A stretch of 64,000 bases of DNA from Tsuneonella suprasediminis (GTDB taxonomy: Bacteria; Pseudomonadota; Alphaproteobacteria; Sphingomonadales; Sphingomonadaceae), in assembly GCF_003605755.1 (NCBI RefSeq), contig NZ_RAHJ01000011.1, positions 91,183 through 155,182 on the forward strand. The letters are read 5' to 3'. Below, one piece after another: positions 40,094 through 51,281 of this stretch. The notes beneath the pieces were generated by a model. It was not told the origin of the DNA. It did not search any database and worked only from the letters and a program-made list of their open reading frames with translations. The first letter of the stretch is position 1. Every line of letters starts with the position of its first letter. Made by a program: the position numbers and the translations under genes.

Positions 40094-41737
40094 TTACTGG
40101 TTGTTCTGACGGCCGAGGAAACGGGGAATCGAGAGCGATCCCGAATCTGTATCGTCGTCATCGTCCTCGGCATCGCGCGATCCTGCCGCGGGGCCGGAAC
40201 CGCGCGAAAGGTTGGCCATCCGTTCGAACAGAGTGCTGCCACCTGTCTTTGCACCTCCGGTGCCGGCACCAGCACCGCCGGGAGCCGCGCCGCCACGGCT
40301 GGCAGGCGGCGCAGCGCCACCGGCCCCACCATCGGCACCACCGGACAGCAGACCGCGACGGCGGTTATCTTCGGGCGGAGTGACCGGCGCATCGCGCTCG
40401 ACCAGTCGGTCGGCATCGAGCAGCAGTTCGTCCTGTGCGGGGGCCGGTGCAGCATGGGAACCGCCACTGGCAGCGGGCGGCGGCGGGCCTGGTTCTTCCG
40501 CCATCGCATTCCGCAGGCCGGCGAGCGGATCGACGATGTCATCCACATCGTCCTGATACTCTTCGTCGTCCTGCGCCATTCCACCAAGATCGAGCGGCTC
40601 TGCTTCCGGCTCAGGCGCGGGCTGAGGGGGAGTGGCTGCGACGGGTGCCGGTGCAGGAACGGGCTCTGGCGCCGGGGCGACGTTGTCTTCCGGCAGATCG
40701 AGCACGGGCCGCTTGGGCGGGCGGGCGCCGCCGAGCGAGAACGAACGGTTTTCGTCCGCGCGGCTGACCTGACCGCCTTCGATCCCGGTCGCGACGACCG
40801 AAACGCGGATCTTGCCATCGAGATCGGGGTTGAACGCCGATCCCCAGATGATGTTCGCGTCTTCGTCCACCAGCTCGCGGATATGGTTCGCGGCTTCATC
40901 GACTTCGAGCAGCTTCATGTCCTCACCGCCGATGATCGAAATGATCACGCCCTTGGCACCCGCCATGCTGACACCGTCGAGCAGCGGGTTGGCGATGGCG
41001 CGTTCGGCCGCTTCCAGCGCGCGGTTTTCACCTTCGCCTTCGCCGGTGCCCATCATCGCCTTGCCCATTTCCTCCATCACCGAACGCACGTCGGCAAAGT
41101 CGAGGTTGATGAGGCCCGGCATCACCATCAGGTCGGTGATCGAGCGGACGCCCTGCTGCAGCACTTCGTCGGCAAGCTGGAACGCCTCTTTAAAGGTGGT
41201 TTCCGCCTTGGCGATCAGGAACAGGTTCTGGTTAGGGATGACGATCAGGGTATCGACATGCTTCTGCAGTTCTTCGATCCCGGCATCGGCGGCGCGCATC
41301 CGGCGCGTTCCTTCGAACAGGAACGGCTTGGTCACCACACCGACGGTCAGCACACCTTTGCGCCGCGCGGCTTCCGCGATCACGGGCGCAGCGCCGGTGC
41401 CGGTGCCGCCGCCCATGCCCGCGGCGATGAAGCACATGTTCACGCCTTCGAGCGCATCCTCGATTTCGGCCACGGTTTCTTCCGCCGCCGCCTTGCCCAC
41501 TTCGGGGCGCGCGCCTGCACCCAGCCCGCCGGTGATTTCCGGCCCAAGCTGAATGCGCGTCTGCGCGCCGGACGATGCCAGAACCTGTGCGTCGGTATTG
41601 GCGACGATGAAATCGACACCTTCGATTTCAGCGGCGATCATGTTGGCGATGGCGTTGCCGCCTGCCCCGCCGACACCGATCACAGTGATTTTGGGACGCA
41701 GATCGTCGGTTGCAGGGGGGCCGATATTGATGCTCAT
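40094..41737 (-). CDS. ftsZ: cell division protein FtsZ
   Basis: A 547-residue tubulin-like GTPase that forms the Z ring. The ATG at 41737 has GGAGGG upstream; a TTG 15 bases earlier in the same frame is not used. Visible motifs are the GTP-binding GGGTGTG (109-115) and the T7 loop NLDFADV (211-217). A long Pro/Ala/acidic linker (about 325-530) precedes the conserved C-terminal peptide [11 protein letters not shown] that binds FtsA and other partners. The linker is long compared with E. coli but usual for this class. It is separated from ftsA by 161 bases with their own signals. Confidence 0.98.
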   Translation of the reverse strand: MSINIGPPATDDLRPKITVIGVGGAGGNAIANMIAAEIEGVDFIVANTDAQVLASSGAQTRIQLGPEITGGLGAGARPEVGKAAAEETVAEIEDALEGVNMCFIAAGMGGGTGTGAAPVIAEAARRKGVLTVGVVTKPFLFEGTRRMRAADAGIEELQKHVDTLIVIPNQNLFLIAKAETTFKEAFQLADEVLQQGVRSITDLMVMPGLINLDFADVRSVMEEMGKAMMGTGEGEGENRALEAAERAIANPLLDGVSMAGAKGVIISIIGGEDMKLLEVDEAANHIRELVDEDANIIWGSAFNPDLDGKIRVSVVATGIEGGQVSRADENRSFSLGGARPPKRPVLDLPEDNVAPAPEPVPAPAPVAATPPQPAPEPEAEPLDLGGMAQDDEEYQDDVDDIVDPLAGLRNAMAEEPGPPPPAASGGSHAAPAPAQDELLLDADRLVERDAPVTPPEDNRRRGLLSGGADGGAGGAAPPASRGGAAPGGAGAGTGGAKTGGSTLFERMANLSRGSGPAAGSRDAEDDDDDTDSGSLSIPRFLGRQNNQ

Positions 41738-41826
41738 TTCATTTCCCTCCAAGGGGCGGGCAGTCGTTGCAGTTATTGGTTCGAATTTGGCACAAAGCGA
41801 TTCAGGCGTGCATCCCGTAGGGCACC

Positions 41827-41835
41827 TTATCCACA
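41827..41835 (+). promoter_or_regulatory. perfect DnaA box between ftsA and ftsZ
   Basis: TTATCCACA, the consensus DnaA box, lies 90 bases before the ftsZ start, with a GANTC methylation-type site (GATTC) at 41799-41803. In Caulobacter DnaA activates ftsZ and CcrM methylates GANTC, so cell-cycle control of an ftsZ promoter is plausible here. No clear promoter hexamers were found in the 161-base gap. Confidence 0.5.
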
Positions 41836-41898
41836 GCGCTTAACGAGTTAGTGACCATTATTCATGCGATAATTGACCATTTACCACATGTTGCTCCT

Positions 41899-43185
41899 TT
41901 AAAAGTACTCTTTCACCGCACGAATGACACGCTGCACCACAGCAAGCCCGGAATAGCTGCTGCTGATCTGGTAAGAAGAACCCACCGAACGGATGTCCAC
42001 CGGGTCTTCCGAGGCATAGAGGCACAGTCCGGCAAGCGTGGAAAAACCCGGGGTGGCATTCGCTTCGCCCAGCCCGCGCAGAGCGGGCGGCTTGCCCACC
42101 CGCACCGGACGGCCGAGCGCGCTTTGCATATATTCCGCAATGCCCGCCAGTTCGGCACCGCCGCCGGTCACCACGACCTGGCCGCCTTTCGCACCGGCAA
42201 AGCCCATTTCCTTCAACGCCTGATTGATCTGCGCGGTTAACTGGCCGAGCTGCCCGGTGATAACCGATACCAGTTCGGCGCGCGGGATCGTGTTGCGATC
42301 GTCCGCACCGGGCACTGGCGGTGCAGTGCCATCATCTTCGCCCGGCCCGTTAACCGGGATCATATCCTTGTAATCGGCGGGCGAGGCGATGGCAGAGCCA
42401 TAGCGGCACTTGAGCCGCTGCGCCTGAAACCGGCGGATGCCGAATGCGCTGGCGATGGTATCGGTGATGTCGCACGATCCGAAGGGGATCGCGGTCAGCC
42501 CGATCAGCATACCCCCGGCATAGAGCGCCACGTTCGTCACATCGCCGCCGATTTCGATCAGCGCGGTGCCCAGCTCCCGCTCTTCCGGGCTGAGACATGC
42601 ATAGCCTGCGGCAACCGGGGCGGCCACTACACTGTGCACTTCAAGATGCGCGTTCTGCACCGCTTCGATCAGATTGCGGATCGGCGCGCCATCGGCCAGC
42701 ATCACGTGAATATCGACGCCCAGCCGCTCTGCATGAAGCCCGCGCGGATTGGCGACACCGTGCACCCCGTCCAGCGTATAATGCGCCGGCTGCGCGTGCA
42801 GCACACGGCGCGCATCGAACTGGATCGAATCCCGTGCCGCCACCAGCAGGTGTTCGATATCGTCTTCTTCGACGCGGCGCCCGCCGATATCGATTTCCAC
42901 TTTCGCCACCCGGCTGCCAAGCCCGGCGCCCGAGCAACCGACCCACACGCTTTCGATATTGGTTCCGGCGTTCTTTTCCGCCCGCTCCACCGCATCGCGA
43001 ATGGCATATGTCGCGGCGGCCATATCGGTGACATAGCCGCGCTTGATCCCCTGACTGGCGCGATGGCCCGAACCGAGAACGATCATTTCCCCGGTTTCGG
43101 ACTGCCCCATAATCATCGCGGAAATGCGGAACGATCCGACATTGACCGCGCCGAACAGCTTGCTGATCCGCGGCAGGCCCATCAT
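41899..43185 (-). CDS. ftsA: cell division protein FtsA
   Basis: A 428-residue actin-like protein that anchors FtsZ to the membrane. It begins MMGLPRISKLFGAVNVGSFR, with the first ATPase phosphate-binding region close to the N-terminus. Later parts include LIEIGGDVTNVALYAGGMLI and VVTGGGAELAGIAEYMQSAL, the second phosphate and adenosine motifs. The C-terminus VVQRVIRAVKEYF resembles the membrane-binding amphipathic helix. Its ATG overlaps the ftsQ stop (ATGA). Confidence 0.97.
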   Translation of the reverse strand: MMGLPRISKLFGAVNVGSFRISAMIMGQSETGEMIVLGSGHRASQGIKRGYVTDMAAATYAIRDAVERAEKNAGTNIESVWVGCSGAGLGSRVAKVEIDIGGRRVEEDDIEHLLVAARDSIQFDARRVLHAQPAHYTLDGVHGVANPRGLHAERLGVDIHVMLADGAPIRNLIEAVQNAHLEVHSVVAAPVAAGYACLSPEERELGTALIEIGGDVTNVALYAGGMLIGLTAIPFGSCDITDTIASAFGIRRFQAQRLKCRYGSAIASPADYKDMIPVNGPGEDDGTAPPVPGADDRNTIPRAELVSVITGQLGQLTAQINQALKEMGFAGAKGGQVVVTGGGAELAGIAEYMQSALGRPVRVGKPPALRGLGEANATPGFSTLAGLCLYASEDPVDIRSVGSSYQISSSYSGLAVVQRVIRAVKEYF

Positions 43186-44093
43186 TCGCCTCCCTTGGTA
43201 TCGAGCGAGACATCGCCGGTGCGGCCCGGCACCCGCATGTAAATCCGTTCGGGCACGCGCATGTCGAACGTCGCGACTTTTCCGCCGAGCAGGCGGTTCA
43301 CACCGTCAAGTCGGGCGAAAGCGACCAGCGCACCCGCGCTTTCGTCCTCGCCATGCGGCAGAGCCAGCACCTGATCGGTCTTGAATGTCAGATTCCACCG
43401 GCGATTGCCGATCCATTCCGCCGCCGCCACCTGCGGCTTGATCGCGGGCGCGGTGTCGAGCAGCTTGCCCAGCGCAGCAACCTGTTTCGCGGCACCGGGG
43501 CCGGATACCTGCAACATACCCTTGGCATTGGCAGGCTTAATCGGTTCCAGTTCGTGCCCGGTATTATCGATCAGCACCAGCCGACCCGGCTTCTTGAGCA
43601 CCGCCACCGGCACCCGTTCGACAATGTCGATCCGCAGCGTTTCGGGCAGCTGGCGGCTGACCCGTGCATCGGCCACCCACGGCAGTTCGAGCATTTCCTG
43701 ACGCAGCGCCGCCAGATCGACCAGCGGCATCGGCCGGTCACGCTCACCCAGCGCGCGTTCGTACACCTTCAGTTCGTTCATCCGCTTCACACCGGTAACG
43801 GTCACCCGGCGCACTTCGAACCCGGCATCGGAAGCGACCGATGCGATCTGCGCCTGCGCCAGCGCGGGCACCCCGGCCAGACTGGCGACGAACCATGCCA
43901 AAGCAACCACCCCGCCCAGAATGATCGCCAGGAACACGCGGTGAAGCTGTTCCTCGGTAAAGGGCAGCACAGCGACCGCCGCATCCATGAAGCCAGTGGT
44001 TTTCGCTTTCGCCTTGCGGGCGGTGTTGGCGCGGCTGCGCGCGGCGGCGGCGCGGCGTACACCCTGCCCCTTGCGCGCGATCTTCTCAGCCAT
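43182..44093 (-). CDS. ftsQ: cell division protein FtsQ
   Basis: A 303-residue bitopic protein. A basic cytoplasmic tail (1-45) is followed by one membrane segment (about 52-75), a POTRA domain (about 90-165, FEVRRVTVTGVKRMNELKVY) and the FtsQ beta domain with ARVSRQLPETLRIDIVERVP. It links the early and late divisome parts by binding FtsB/FtsL. It overlaps the ddl stop by eight bases and the ftsA start by four. Confidence 0.96.
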   Translation of the reverse strand: MAEKIARKGQGVRRAAAARSRANTARKAKAKTTGFMDAAVAVLPFTEEQLHRVFLAIILGGVVALAWFVASLAGVPALAQAQIASVASDAGFEVRRVTVTGVKRMNELKVYERALGERDRPMPLVDLAALRQEMLELPWVADARVSRQLPETLRIDIVERVPVAVLKKPGRLVLIDNTGHELEPIKPANAKGMLQVSGPGAAKQVAALGKLLDTAPAIKPQVAAAEWIGNRRWNLTFKTDQVLALPHGEDESAGALVAFARLDGVNRLLGGKVATFDMRVPERIYMRVPGRTGDVSLDTKGGE

Positions 44094-45066
44094 CGGCGGT
44101 TCCCCCTTCGCCCGATGAATCGCGGCCCCGCATCGCTTCGACCACGATTGCTTCGACCAGATCTTCGTAGCTCATCCCGCAATAGCGCGCCTGTTCGGGC
44201 ACGAGACTGAGCGGAGTCATACCCGGCTGAGTATTGGTTTCCAGCACGAACAGGCCCGCTTCGCCGCGTTCGTCGTCCCAGCGGAAATCGGTGCGGCTGC
44301 ATCCCTTGCAACCCAATACCTGATGCGCTTTTACCGCATAGGCCATGCACAGCTCCGCAATGTCAGCGGGGATCTGCGCGGGGCAGACATGCTGCGTCAG
44401 GCCATCGGTGTACTTGGCATCGAAATCGTAGAACCCCGACTTGGGCACCAGTTCGGTCACGGTCAGCGCGCGCGGCCCTTCCGGCCCGTCGATCACTGCA
44501 GTGGTCAGTTCGCGCCCGCGAATATAGGGTTCGGCCAGCAGGCGGTCGAATTCCTGCCACGGCCCCTGCACATCGCGGCTGATGGGATTGCCGTAATTGC
44601 TTTCGTCGCTGACGATCGCCACCCCGACAGAGCTGCCTTCGTTGACCGGTTTCAGCACATAGGGCCGCGCCAGCGGATCGGCGCGGTAGAGTTCCTCGCA
44701 GGCGACAATCCGCCCACCCGGCATCGGTATGCCGTGCGGCACCAGCGCCTGTTTGGTCAGTTCCTTGTCAATGGCGATCACCGATGTCGCCAGCCCCGAA
44801 TGGGTATAGGGAATACCCATCAGATCGAGCATACCCTGCACTGTGCCGTCTTCCCCCGGCACGCCATGCAGCGCATTGAACACGACATCGGGCGCCGCCT
44901 CGGCAATGCGCGCGGCGACCTGCCGGTCCATATCGATCCGCGTCACGCGATGGCCGCGCGATTCCAGCGCCTTGGCCACGCCTTCCCCGCTCATCAGCGA
45001 TACCGGGCGTTCGTTGGCCCAACCGCCCATCAGCACCGCGACATGATATTTGCGTTCCATGTTCAT
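44086..45066 (-). CDS. ddl: D-alanine--D-alanine ligase
   Basis: A 326-residue ATP-grasp ligase that makes the D-Ala-D-Ala dipeptide for peptidoglycan. It begins [20 protein letters not shown], with the ATG at 45066 in an ATGA overlap with the murB stop. Family motifs seen are HGVPGEDGTVQGMLDLMGIP, KPVNEGSSVGVAIV and LFVLETNTQPGMTPLSLVPE (the metal-binding Glu/Asn region). Confidence 0.97.
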   Translation of the reverse strand: MNMERKYHVAVLMGGWANERPVSLMSGEGVAKALESRGHRVTRIDMDRQVAARIAEAAPDVVFNALHGVPGEDGTVQGMLDLMGIPYTHSGLATSVIAIDKELTKQALVPHGIPMPGGRIVACEELYRADPLARPYVLKPVNEGSSVGVAIVSDESNYGNPISRDVQGPWQEFDRLLAEPYIRGRELTTAVIDGPEGPRALTVTELVPKSGFYDFDAKYTDGLTQHVCPAQIPADIAELCMAYAVKAHQVLGCKGCSRTDFRWDDERGEAGLFVLETNTQPGMTPLSLVPEQARYCGMSYEDLVEAIVVEAMRGRDSSGEGGTADG

Positions 45067-46031
45067 GGCCGACCCACCCGCTGAATTTCCCATTCCAGCG
45101 TAATGCCGGTTTCCGCATACACCTTGCGCCGCACGTCTTCGCCCAGCCCTTCGATATCGGCGCTGGTGGCATTGCCGGTGTTGATCAGGAAATTGGTGTG
45201 CTTCTCGCTCACTTGCGCGCCGCCCTTCGTCATCCCGCGACAGCCCGCAGCATCGACCAGTTGCCAGGCCTTCTCGCCCGGCGGGTTCTTGAACGTCGAT
45301 CCGCCGGTCTTGGTCCGCAACGGTTGCGACTGTTCGCGGGCATTGGCGATGCGATCCATCTCCGCCCCGATTTCCTCAGGAATGCCTTCGCGCCCCTGAA
45401 ACCGGGCGGATACCACCACTGCCCCATCGGGCAGAGCCGAATGGCGATAGGTGTATTGCAGGTCCGCTGCCGGCAGCGTGACGAATTCCCCTTCGGGCAA
45501 TACGACATCGCAATCGACCAGCACGTCCGCCACTTCGCGGCCATAGGCACCGCCGTTCATCCGCACGAACCCGCCGACCGTGCCGGGAATGCCGCGCAGG
45601 AATTCCACCCCCGCCACGCCCGCATCGCGCGCGCGAGACGACACAAGGATGCCGCTGGCCCCGCCGCCGCATTCGAGCACCATGTCGCGTCGCGCCTCGA
45701 CCGTCGAGAATGCCTTGCCCAGCCGGATCACGACGCCCGGCACCCCGCCGTCGCGCACGATCAGGTTGGAGCCGAGGCCCAGCGCCATCACCGGCATCGT
45801 GCCGTCGAGCCGGGCGAGAAATTCGCGCAGATCTTCGAGATCGGCCGGTTCATACAGCCAGTCGGCATTGCCGCCGGTCTTGAACCACACCAGCGGCGCC
45901 AGCGGGGCATTGGCGGTCAGTTTCCCGCGCAGGCCCTGCGCGTCGAACGGGGTCGTGACGGTTTCATCCACTTCGGCGGTCGGCGCGCTGCCGTCATCGT
46001 GCATGGCCCAGTCGTCGGGTTGCTCCATCAT
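45063..46031 (-). CDS. murB: UDP-N-acetylenolpyruvoylglucosamine reductase
   Basis: A 322-residue FAD enzyme that completes UDP-MurNAc. FAD-binding parts are [40 protein letters not shown] and [20 protein letters not shown]; the catalytic Ser is expected in [15 protein letters not shown] polar extension of about 35 residues precedes the usual start. It overlaps murC and ddl by four bases on each side. Confidence 0.97.
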   Translation of the reverse strand: MMEQPDDWAMHDDGSAPTAEVDETVTTPFDAQGLRGKLTANAPLAPLVWFKTGGNADWLYEPADLEDLREFLARLDGTMPVMALGLGSNLIVRDGGVPGVVIRLGKAFSTVEARRDMVLECGGGASGILVSSRARDAGVAGVEFLRGIPGTVGGFVRMNGGAYGREVADVLVDCDVVLPEGEFVTLPAADLQYTYRHSALPDGAVVVSARFQGREGIPEEIGAEMDRIANAREQSQPLRTKTGGSTFKNPPGEKAWQLVDAAGCRGMTKGGAQVSEKHTNFLINTGNATSADIEGLGEDVRRKVYAETGITLEWEIQRVGRP

Positions 46032-47449
46032 GCCGCCCGCTCCGTCGCGATGGCGTCGGCCAGCCCGGCAGCCCAGCGAGTGATGTCACCCGCGCCAAGG
46101 CAGACCACCAGATCGCCCGGCTGGACTTCTTCGGCCAGAACTTTCGCCAACTCGTCCCGGTCCGCCACTTGCGCCGCAGAACGGTGGCCGTGCGATTTGA
46201 GGCCTGCGACCAGCGCAGCGGAGTCAATCCCGTCGATCGGGTCTTCTCCCGCGGCATAAACGGGCGTGGCGAAGACCAGATCGGCTTCGTTGAAGGCGTT
46301 CTGGAATTCTTCCATCAGATCGCGCAGCCGGGTATAGCGGTGCGGCTGAACCACAGCGATAACGCGGCCTTCCCCGGCCCCGGTCACGCTCTCACGTGCC
46401 GCGGCGAGGACAGCGCGGATTTCCACCGGATGATGCGCGTAATCGTCGATCACTGTCGCGCCATCGACCGTGCCCACTTTCGTAAACCGGCGCCGCACCC
46501 CGCCGAACTGCGCGAAGCCGGTGCGGATCACGTCGTCATCGCAATTCAGCTCAAGCGCGACTGCAATCGCCGCCAGCGCGTTCTGCACATTGTGCCTGCC
46601 CGGCATCGGCAGCCGGACATTTTCGATCACCCGGTCTTCCGCCCCACGTTGCCGCACTGTGACATTGAAGACGTTGCCGCCCGCTTCTGGCCGGACATCG
46701 GTGGCGCAAATATCGGCTTGCGGAGAGAAGCCATAGGTCACAACCCGCCGGTCACGCACCTTGCCGATCACCGCCTGCACTTCTGTGTGATCAATACAGA
46801 GCACTGCGGCTCCATAAAATGGTACGTTATGGATAAATTCGACGAAAGCGCGCCGCACTCCGTCAAAATCTCCATAATGATCAAGGTGTTCCGGGTCAAT
46901 GTTAGTGACAACTGCGATGGTGCCATCCAGCCTCAGAAAGCTGCCGTCGCTCTCGTCCGCTTCGACCACCATCCAGTCGCTGTCGCCCAGACGCGCGTTC
47001 GAGCCGTACTGCTCGATAATTCCGCCATTGATTACAGTGGGATCGACATTCCCGGCATCGAGCAATGCCGCAACCATGCTGGTCGTGGTGGTCTTGCCAT
47101 GTGTGCCAGCCACAGCGACGGTGTTCTTCAACCGCATCAACTCAGCCAGCATTTCCGCCCGCCGCACAACAGGTATGCGGTTTTCCAGCGCGGCAACTAC
47201 CTCAGGATTCGTCCTTTTTACGGCGGTGGACGTAACCACCACCGCCGCGCCTTCGACGTTTTCAGCCGCCTGACCGATCTTCACTTCGATCCCGCGCGCC
47301 CGCAGACGCTCGACACTCGGTCCTTCAGCGAGGTCCGAACCTTGCACTGAATAACCAAGGTTTTTCATCACTTCGGCGATGCCCGACATGCCGATCCCGC
47401 CGATGCCGACGAAATGGATCGTACCGATGTCTGTACCGACGCCCTTCAT
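46028..47449 (-). CDS. murC: UDP-N-acetylmuramate--L-alanine ligase
   Basis: A 473-residue Mur ligase that adds L-Ala to UDP-MurNAc. The N-terminal Rossmann motif [20 protein letters not shown], the ATP loop [11 protein letters not shown] and [20 protein letters not shown] are all clear. It is in ATGA overlap with murG upstream and murB downstream. Confidence 0.98.
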   Translation of the reverse strand: MKGVGTDIGTIHFVGIGGIGMSGIAEVMKNLGYSVQGSDLAEGPSVERLRARGIEVKIGQAAENVEGAAVVVTSTAVKRTNPEVVAALENRIPVVRRAEMLAELMRLKNTVAVAGTHGKTTTTSMVAALLDAGNVDPTVINGGIIEQYGSNARLGDSDWMVVEADESDGSFLRLDGTIAVVTNIDPEHLDHYGDFDGVRRAFVEFIHNVPFYGAAVLCIDHTEVQAVIGKVRDRRVVTYGFSPQADICATDVRPEAGGNVFNVTVRQRGAEDRVIENVRLPMPGRHNVQNALAAIAVALELNCDDDVIRTGFAQFGGVRRRFTKVGTVDGATVIDDYAHHPVEIRAVLAAARESVTGAGEGRVIAVVQPHRYTRLRDLMEEFQNAFNEADLVFATPVYAAGEDPIDGIDSAALVAGLKSHGHRSAAQVADRDELAKVLAEEVQPGDLVVCLGAGDITRWAAGLADAIATERAA

Positions 47450-48642
47450 ACTACATTGTCCTTTGCCGCGCCGTGGCTGGCCGCTTCGCCTTGCGAAGCG
47501 CCGCGCTCGTTGTTTGCGCCAACGCGAATTACATCCATCAAATCAACGCCGCCGAAGCCTTCGACGAGATCGGCCAGATCCTGCACCGCCTTGGGCCGCC
47601 CGCAATTCCATGCCGCATGGGCCGCAGTGGCCAGCGTCTCAGGGTGCTGAGCCATAACCTGAATCTGCTTGGCGAGCTGCTTGGGCGTAAACCCGGCCTG
47701 CCGGATCATCCGCGCACCGCCAGCCTTCACCAGTTCCTGCGTATTGGCGGCCTGATGATCGTCCGTCGCAATCGGCAGCGGGACGAGGATCGCCGGGCGC
47801 CCCACCGCGGTCAGTTCGGCAATCGTCGATGCCCCGGCGCGCCCGATAAACAGATGCGCGTCTGCCAGACGGGTCGCCATATCTTCGAAATAAGTGCCTA
47901 GTTCCGCAGGGATATCGTGACCGCGATAGCGCGCCCGCACCGCCTCGATGTCTTCCGGGCGGCATTGCTGGGTCACCTGCAAACGCTGCCGCAAGGCGGG
48001 TTGCAGCATCGCCAGCCCATCGGGCACGACTTCGCTCAACACCCGCGCACCCTGACTGCCGCCGGTCACCAGCACACGCAGGATGCCATCTTCGGTGAAG
48101 GCCGGGAACGGCTGATCGCGCAGACCCAGCACCTCGGCACGCACCGGATTGCCGACCAGGTGGACTTTGTCCGCCAGCGAAGGCTTCAGCCGCTGCACAT
48201 CGGGATAAGCGGTTGCGATGGCCTGCACTTTTCCGGCCAGCAGGCGATTGACCCGCCCCAGCACCGCGTTTTGTTCATGGATCACCGCCGGAATATCCGC
48301 CGCCACAGCGCCAAGCAGTGCAGGCAGCGAAGGATAACCGCCGAAACCGACGACCGCCGAAGGGCCGAAGGTTTCGAACAGCTGCATCGCCATCCGCCGC
48401 CCTTCGAGCACCGCCTTGATACCAGCGGGCCAGTGCAGCGGGTTCTTGCCGAAACGGCCCGCAGGCAGAACATGCGCGGGCAGGAAGTCGGGCTTGCCCG
48501 GCAGCTCCGCCCCGCGCTTGTCGGTCACCAGAGCGACGTGGTGGCCACGCCGGTCAAGCTCGGTCGCCAATGCGAAAGCGGGAATCAGATGCCCGCCGGT
48601 ACCACCGGCAGCAAGTACGAAATGGCGTGAAGCGCCGGTCAT
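47446..48642 (-). CDS. murG: UDP-GlcNAc transferase that makes lipid II
   Basis: A 398-residue GT28 enzyme that adds GlcNAc to lipid I at the inner face of the membrane. The N-terminal G loop is [19 protein letters not shown] and the second G loop is [16 protein letters not shown]; the donor-binding [20 protein letters not shown] is typical. The start at 48642 is the ATGA overlap with ftsW. The last ~30 residues are a less conserved tail. Confidence 0.97.
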   Translation of the reverse strand: MTGASRHFVLAAGGTGGHLIPAFALATELDRRGHHVALVTDKRGAELPGKPDFLPAHVLPAGRFGKNPLHWPAGIKAVLEGRRMAMQLFETFGPSAVVGFGGYPSLPALLGAVAADIPAVIHEQNAVLGRVNRLLAGKVQAIATAYPDVQRLKPSLADKVHLVGNPVRAEVLGLRDQPFPAFTEDGILRVLVTGGSQGARVLSEVVPDGLAMLQPALRQRLQVTQQCRPEDIEAVRARYRGHDIPAELGTYFEDMATRLADAHLFIGRAGASTIAELTAVGRPAILVPLPIATDDHQAANTQELVKAGGARMIRQAGFTPKQLAKQIQVMAQHPETLATAAHAAWNCGRPKAVQDLADLVEGFGGVDLMDVIRVGANNERGASQGEAASHGAAKDNVV

Positions 48643-49886
48643 GGCCGGGTTCCCTTTGCATTCTGGCCGTGCATATTCTGTGTAATCAGATCTTTCAGTC
48701 CGGGGGTTCCCCGGTCGAGATAGGGGTTGCGCCGCGTCAGCGCCAACAGCAACCCGACCGCCAGACATACCGCAATGGTCGACGACCCGCCATAGCTGAC
48801 CAACGGCAAAGTCATCCCTTTCGACGGGAATAATTGCAGGTTCACCAGAATATTGATGAACGCCTGTCCGCCGATCTGCGTCACCAGCCCGGCCCCTGCC
48901 AGCATCGAAAACAGATCGTCTTCATCCACCAGACGTGTCAGCACGCGGATCACGATGGCGAGATAGAGCACAACGATCAGCGCACAGACCAGCAGGCCGA
49001 ATTCTTCCCCGATCACCGAGAAGATATAGTCGGTATGCGCTTCGGGCAGCGTCATCTTGCGGACACCCAGCCACAACCCGCTGCCAGTCCAGCCCCCGGC
49101 CATCAGGGTACGCTGCGCCAGATCGACCTGATCGAATGCCGTGCCGCCGCCGAAGAATGAATCGATCCTGTGACGCGCATTATCGTACAGGAAATATGTT
49201 GCCGTCAGCAGCACCAGCCCTGCCCCGGCGAGCATACCAACCCTCTGCAACTGGATACCTGCGAGCAGGATGATAACGAACCACACCCCGCCGAACAGGA
49301 TCGTGCCGCCGAGGTCCGGCTGCATCATCATCAGCGCTGCGACCAGCCCCATGATGCCCGTGATGATCGCCAGCACCGGCATATCGGGATCACGCATCCG
49401 CCAGCTGACTATCCAAGCCAGCAGGATCGCAAAGCCGGGCTTGAGGAATTCGGACGGCTGAAACCCGATGCCGAGGTTGATCCAGCGCTTGGCACCATTC
49501 ACCTCGCTGCCGATCACCGGCACAAGCATCAGGAAAAACAACATCGTTGCCGCCAGTACGATCCCCACCCGGCGGGCATTGTTACGGCTGAGAGTGGATG
49601 CGGCGAACATGACGATCAGCCCAACCGCCTGCCAGCGCACATGCGCCCAGTAGAAATAGAGATCGGGCAAGGTAATCTTGGAAGTGGACAGGCGATGCGC
49701 GCTGGCCGGGCTGGCCGCCGCCACCGCAGCAGTGCCGATCGCCATCATCGCGAGGATGAGGAACAACAGCACCCGATCGATCTCGCGCCACCAGATCTTG
49801 AGTTCGCCGATGCGCGTGGTGCGAAAGCGTGGCTCATTCGCGGGGCTTCTGCCCGCGCGCGGAATATATGGCTGGGACTGGCTCAT
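48639..49886 (-). CDS. ftsW: lipid II polymerase FtsW
   Basis: A 415-residue SEDS-family membrane protein with about ten membrane segments, the septal glycosyltransferase that works with FtsI. Characteristic stretches are WINLGIGFQPSEFLKPGFAI, LMMMQPDLGG, AHTDYIFSVIGEEFGLL and GMTLPLVSYGGSSTIAVCLA. An N-terminal cytoplasmic tail of about 40 residues precedes the first segment. The start at 49886 overlaps the murD stop (ATGA). Confidence 0.97.
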   Translation of the reverse strand: MSQSQPYIPRAGRSPANEPRFRTTRIGELKIWWREIDRVLLFLILAMMAIGTAAVAAASPASAHRLSTSKITLPDLYFYWAHVRWQAVGLIVMFAASTLSRNNARRVGIVLAATMLFFLMLVPVIGSEVNGAKRWINLGIGFQPSEFLKPGFAILLAWIVSWRMRDPDMPVLAIITGIMGLVAALMMMQPDLGGTILFGGVWFVIILLAGIQLQRVGMLAGAGLVLLTATYFLYDNARHRIDSFFGGGTAFDQVDLAQRTLMAGGWTGSGLWLGVRKMTLPEAHTDYIFSVIGEEFGLLVCALIVVLYLAIVIRVLTRLVDEDDLFSMLAGAGLVTQIGGQAFINILVNLQLFPSKGMTLPLVSYGGSSTIAVCLAVGLLLALTRRNPYLDRGTPGLKDLITQNMHGQNAKGTRP

Positions 49887-51235
49887 GCCGCACCTCCCCG
49901 CCCACACGGATCATCGCCCTGCGTATCGCTTGTCAAAGCATCCACGAACTGGCGGAAGCGTTCGCCGCGCTGCTCGTAATCCTTGAACTGGTCGAAGCTG
50001 GCACAGGCGGGGCTGAACAGGACCACATCGCCCGGCCTGGCATTGGCGATGGCGCGGCTGACCGCTTCGCACAACATTTCCGCCCGCTCCACCTGAACCT
50101 GCCCCTCCAGCAATTCGGCAAAACGCGGGCCCGCCTCGCCAATCGTGTAAGCGATAGCGACATTGCCGACATGCGGCTCGCACGCGCCCAGCCCGTCTTC
50201 CTTGGGCAAACCACCGACGATCCAGTGAATGCGCGGGCCGTTCGCCTCTGGCGGGAACGCAGCCAGCGCGGGCGCGGTGGAATCGGTGTTGGTCGCTTTG
50301 CTGTCGTTGATGAACAGCACACCGTTATGCGTACCAACCCGTTCCATGCGATGCGGCAGGCCTTTGAAGCTGCCGAGCGCTTCACCGATCTTAACATCGG
50401 CAACACCGAGACAGCGCGCGACAGCAATCGCCGCCTGTGCGTTTTGCAGATTGTGCGGGCCTTGCAGCGACGGCCAGTCGGCCTGTGCGCCAATCAGTTC
50501 GACATCGTCGATCGGGATGAAGATGTCTGTCTTTGCATTGTCGAGGACATCGAGCTCATCCTCGGCGGCAGATTCGACCACTGCAAAGTTGTCGGCCGAC
50601 TGCATTTCGAACAGCCGTGCCTTGCTGGCGGCATAGGCATCGAAACTCTCGTACCGATCAAGGTGATCGGGCGAAATGTTCAACAACACAGCCACATCGC
50701 AATCGAGGCTCTGCGTCAGATCGATCTGGTAACTCGACAGTTCGAGCACATAGACGCCACCTTCCGGCAACGGCTCCTGCCCCATGATCGGCAGGCCGAT
50801 ATTGCCGCCCATAGCGCTCGGCACCCCGGCGGTTTGCAGGATGTGGTGGATCAGCGCGGTGGTCGTGCTCTTGCCGTTGGTGCCGGTGATGCCGACAACG
50901 CTGTGCGGCGGCAGATCGGCGCGCGCCTGCGCGAACAGTTCGATATCCCCGATAACCGGCACCCCGAACTGAGCGGCACGGCCAGCAATGGGGTGCGTGT
51001 TGAGCGGCACACCCGGCGACACCACGATAGCATCGAAACCCGAAAGATCGATTTCCAGCGGATCGCCCATTTCAGCGCGCCCTGCCACCAGCGCGCGCGC
51101 ATTTTCCTGCCGATCCCACGCGACGACCTGCGCCCCGCTGGCCAGCAGCGCATCGACCGTCGCCAGACCCGACCGCGCAAGGCCAAGTACCGCATAACGC
51201 TTACCACGGAAGGCGGAAGACGTTATCACGCGCAT
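49883..51235 (-). CDS. murD: UDP-N-acetylmuramoylalanine--D-glutamate ligase
   Basis: A 450-residue Mur ligase that adds D-Glu. The N-terminal motif YAVLGLARSGLATVDALLAS, the ATP loop GITGTNGKSTTTALIHHILQ and the later FINDSKATNTDST fit MurD. The ATG at 51235 is used; a GTG at 51259 is in frame. It lies 46 bases after mraY, the largest gap inside the mur part of the cluster. Confidence 0.97.
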   Translation of the reverse strand: MRVITSSAFRGKRYAVLGLARSGLATVDALLASGAQVVAWDRQENARALVAGRAEMGDPLEIDLSGFDAIVVSPGVPLNTHPIAGRAAQFGVPVIGDIELFAQARADLPPHSVVGITGTNGKSTTTALIHHILQTAGVPSAMGGNIGLPIMGQEPLPEGGVYVLELSSYQIDLTQSLDCDVAVLLNISPDHLDRYESFDAYAASKARLFEMQSADNFAVVESAAEDELDVLDNAKTDIFIPIDDVELIGAQADWPSLQGPHNLQNAQAAIAVARCLGVADVKIGEALGSFKGLPHRMERVGTHNGVLFINDSKATNTDSTAPALAAFPPEANGPRIHWIVGGLPKEDGLGACEPHVGNVAIAYTIGEAGPRFAELLEGQVQVERAEMLCEAVSRAIANARPGDVVLFSPACASFDQFKDYEQRGERFRQFVDALTSDTQGDDPCGRGGAA

Positions 51236-51281
51236 CCCCCCGTCTGTGCCGGGGCGCACGGAGGGATATGATCCGCCCGTG

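Noticed and set aside
40094..40899. Upstream extension of the TPR/SPOR frame inside ftsZ
   Set aside because: The phase differs from ftsZ and the sequence is Arg/Ser/Pro noise. A good start with a ribosome site exists at 40083.
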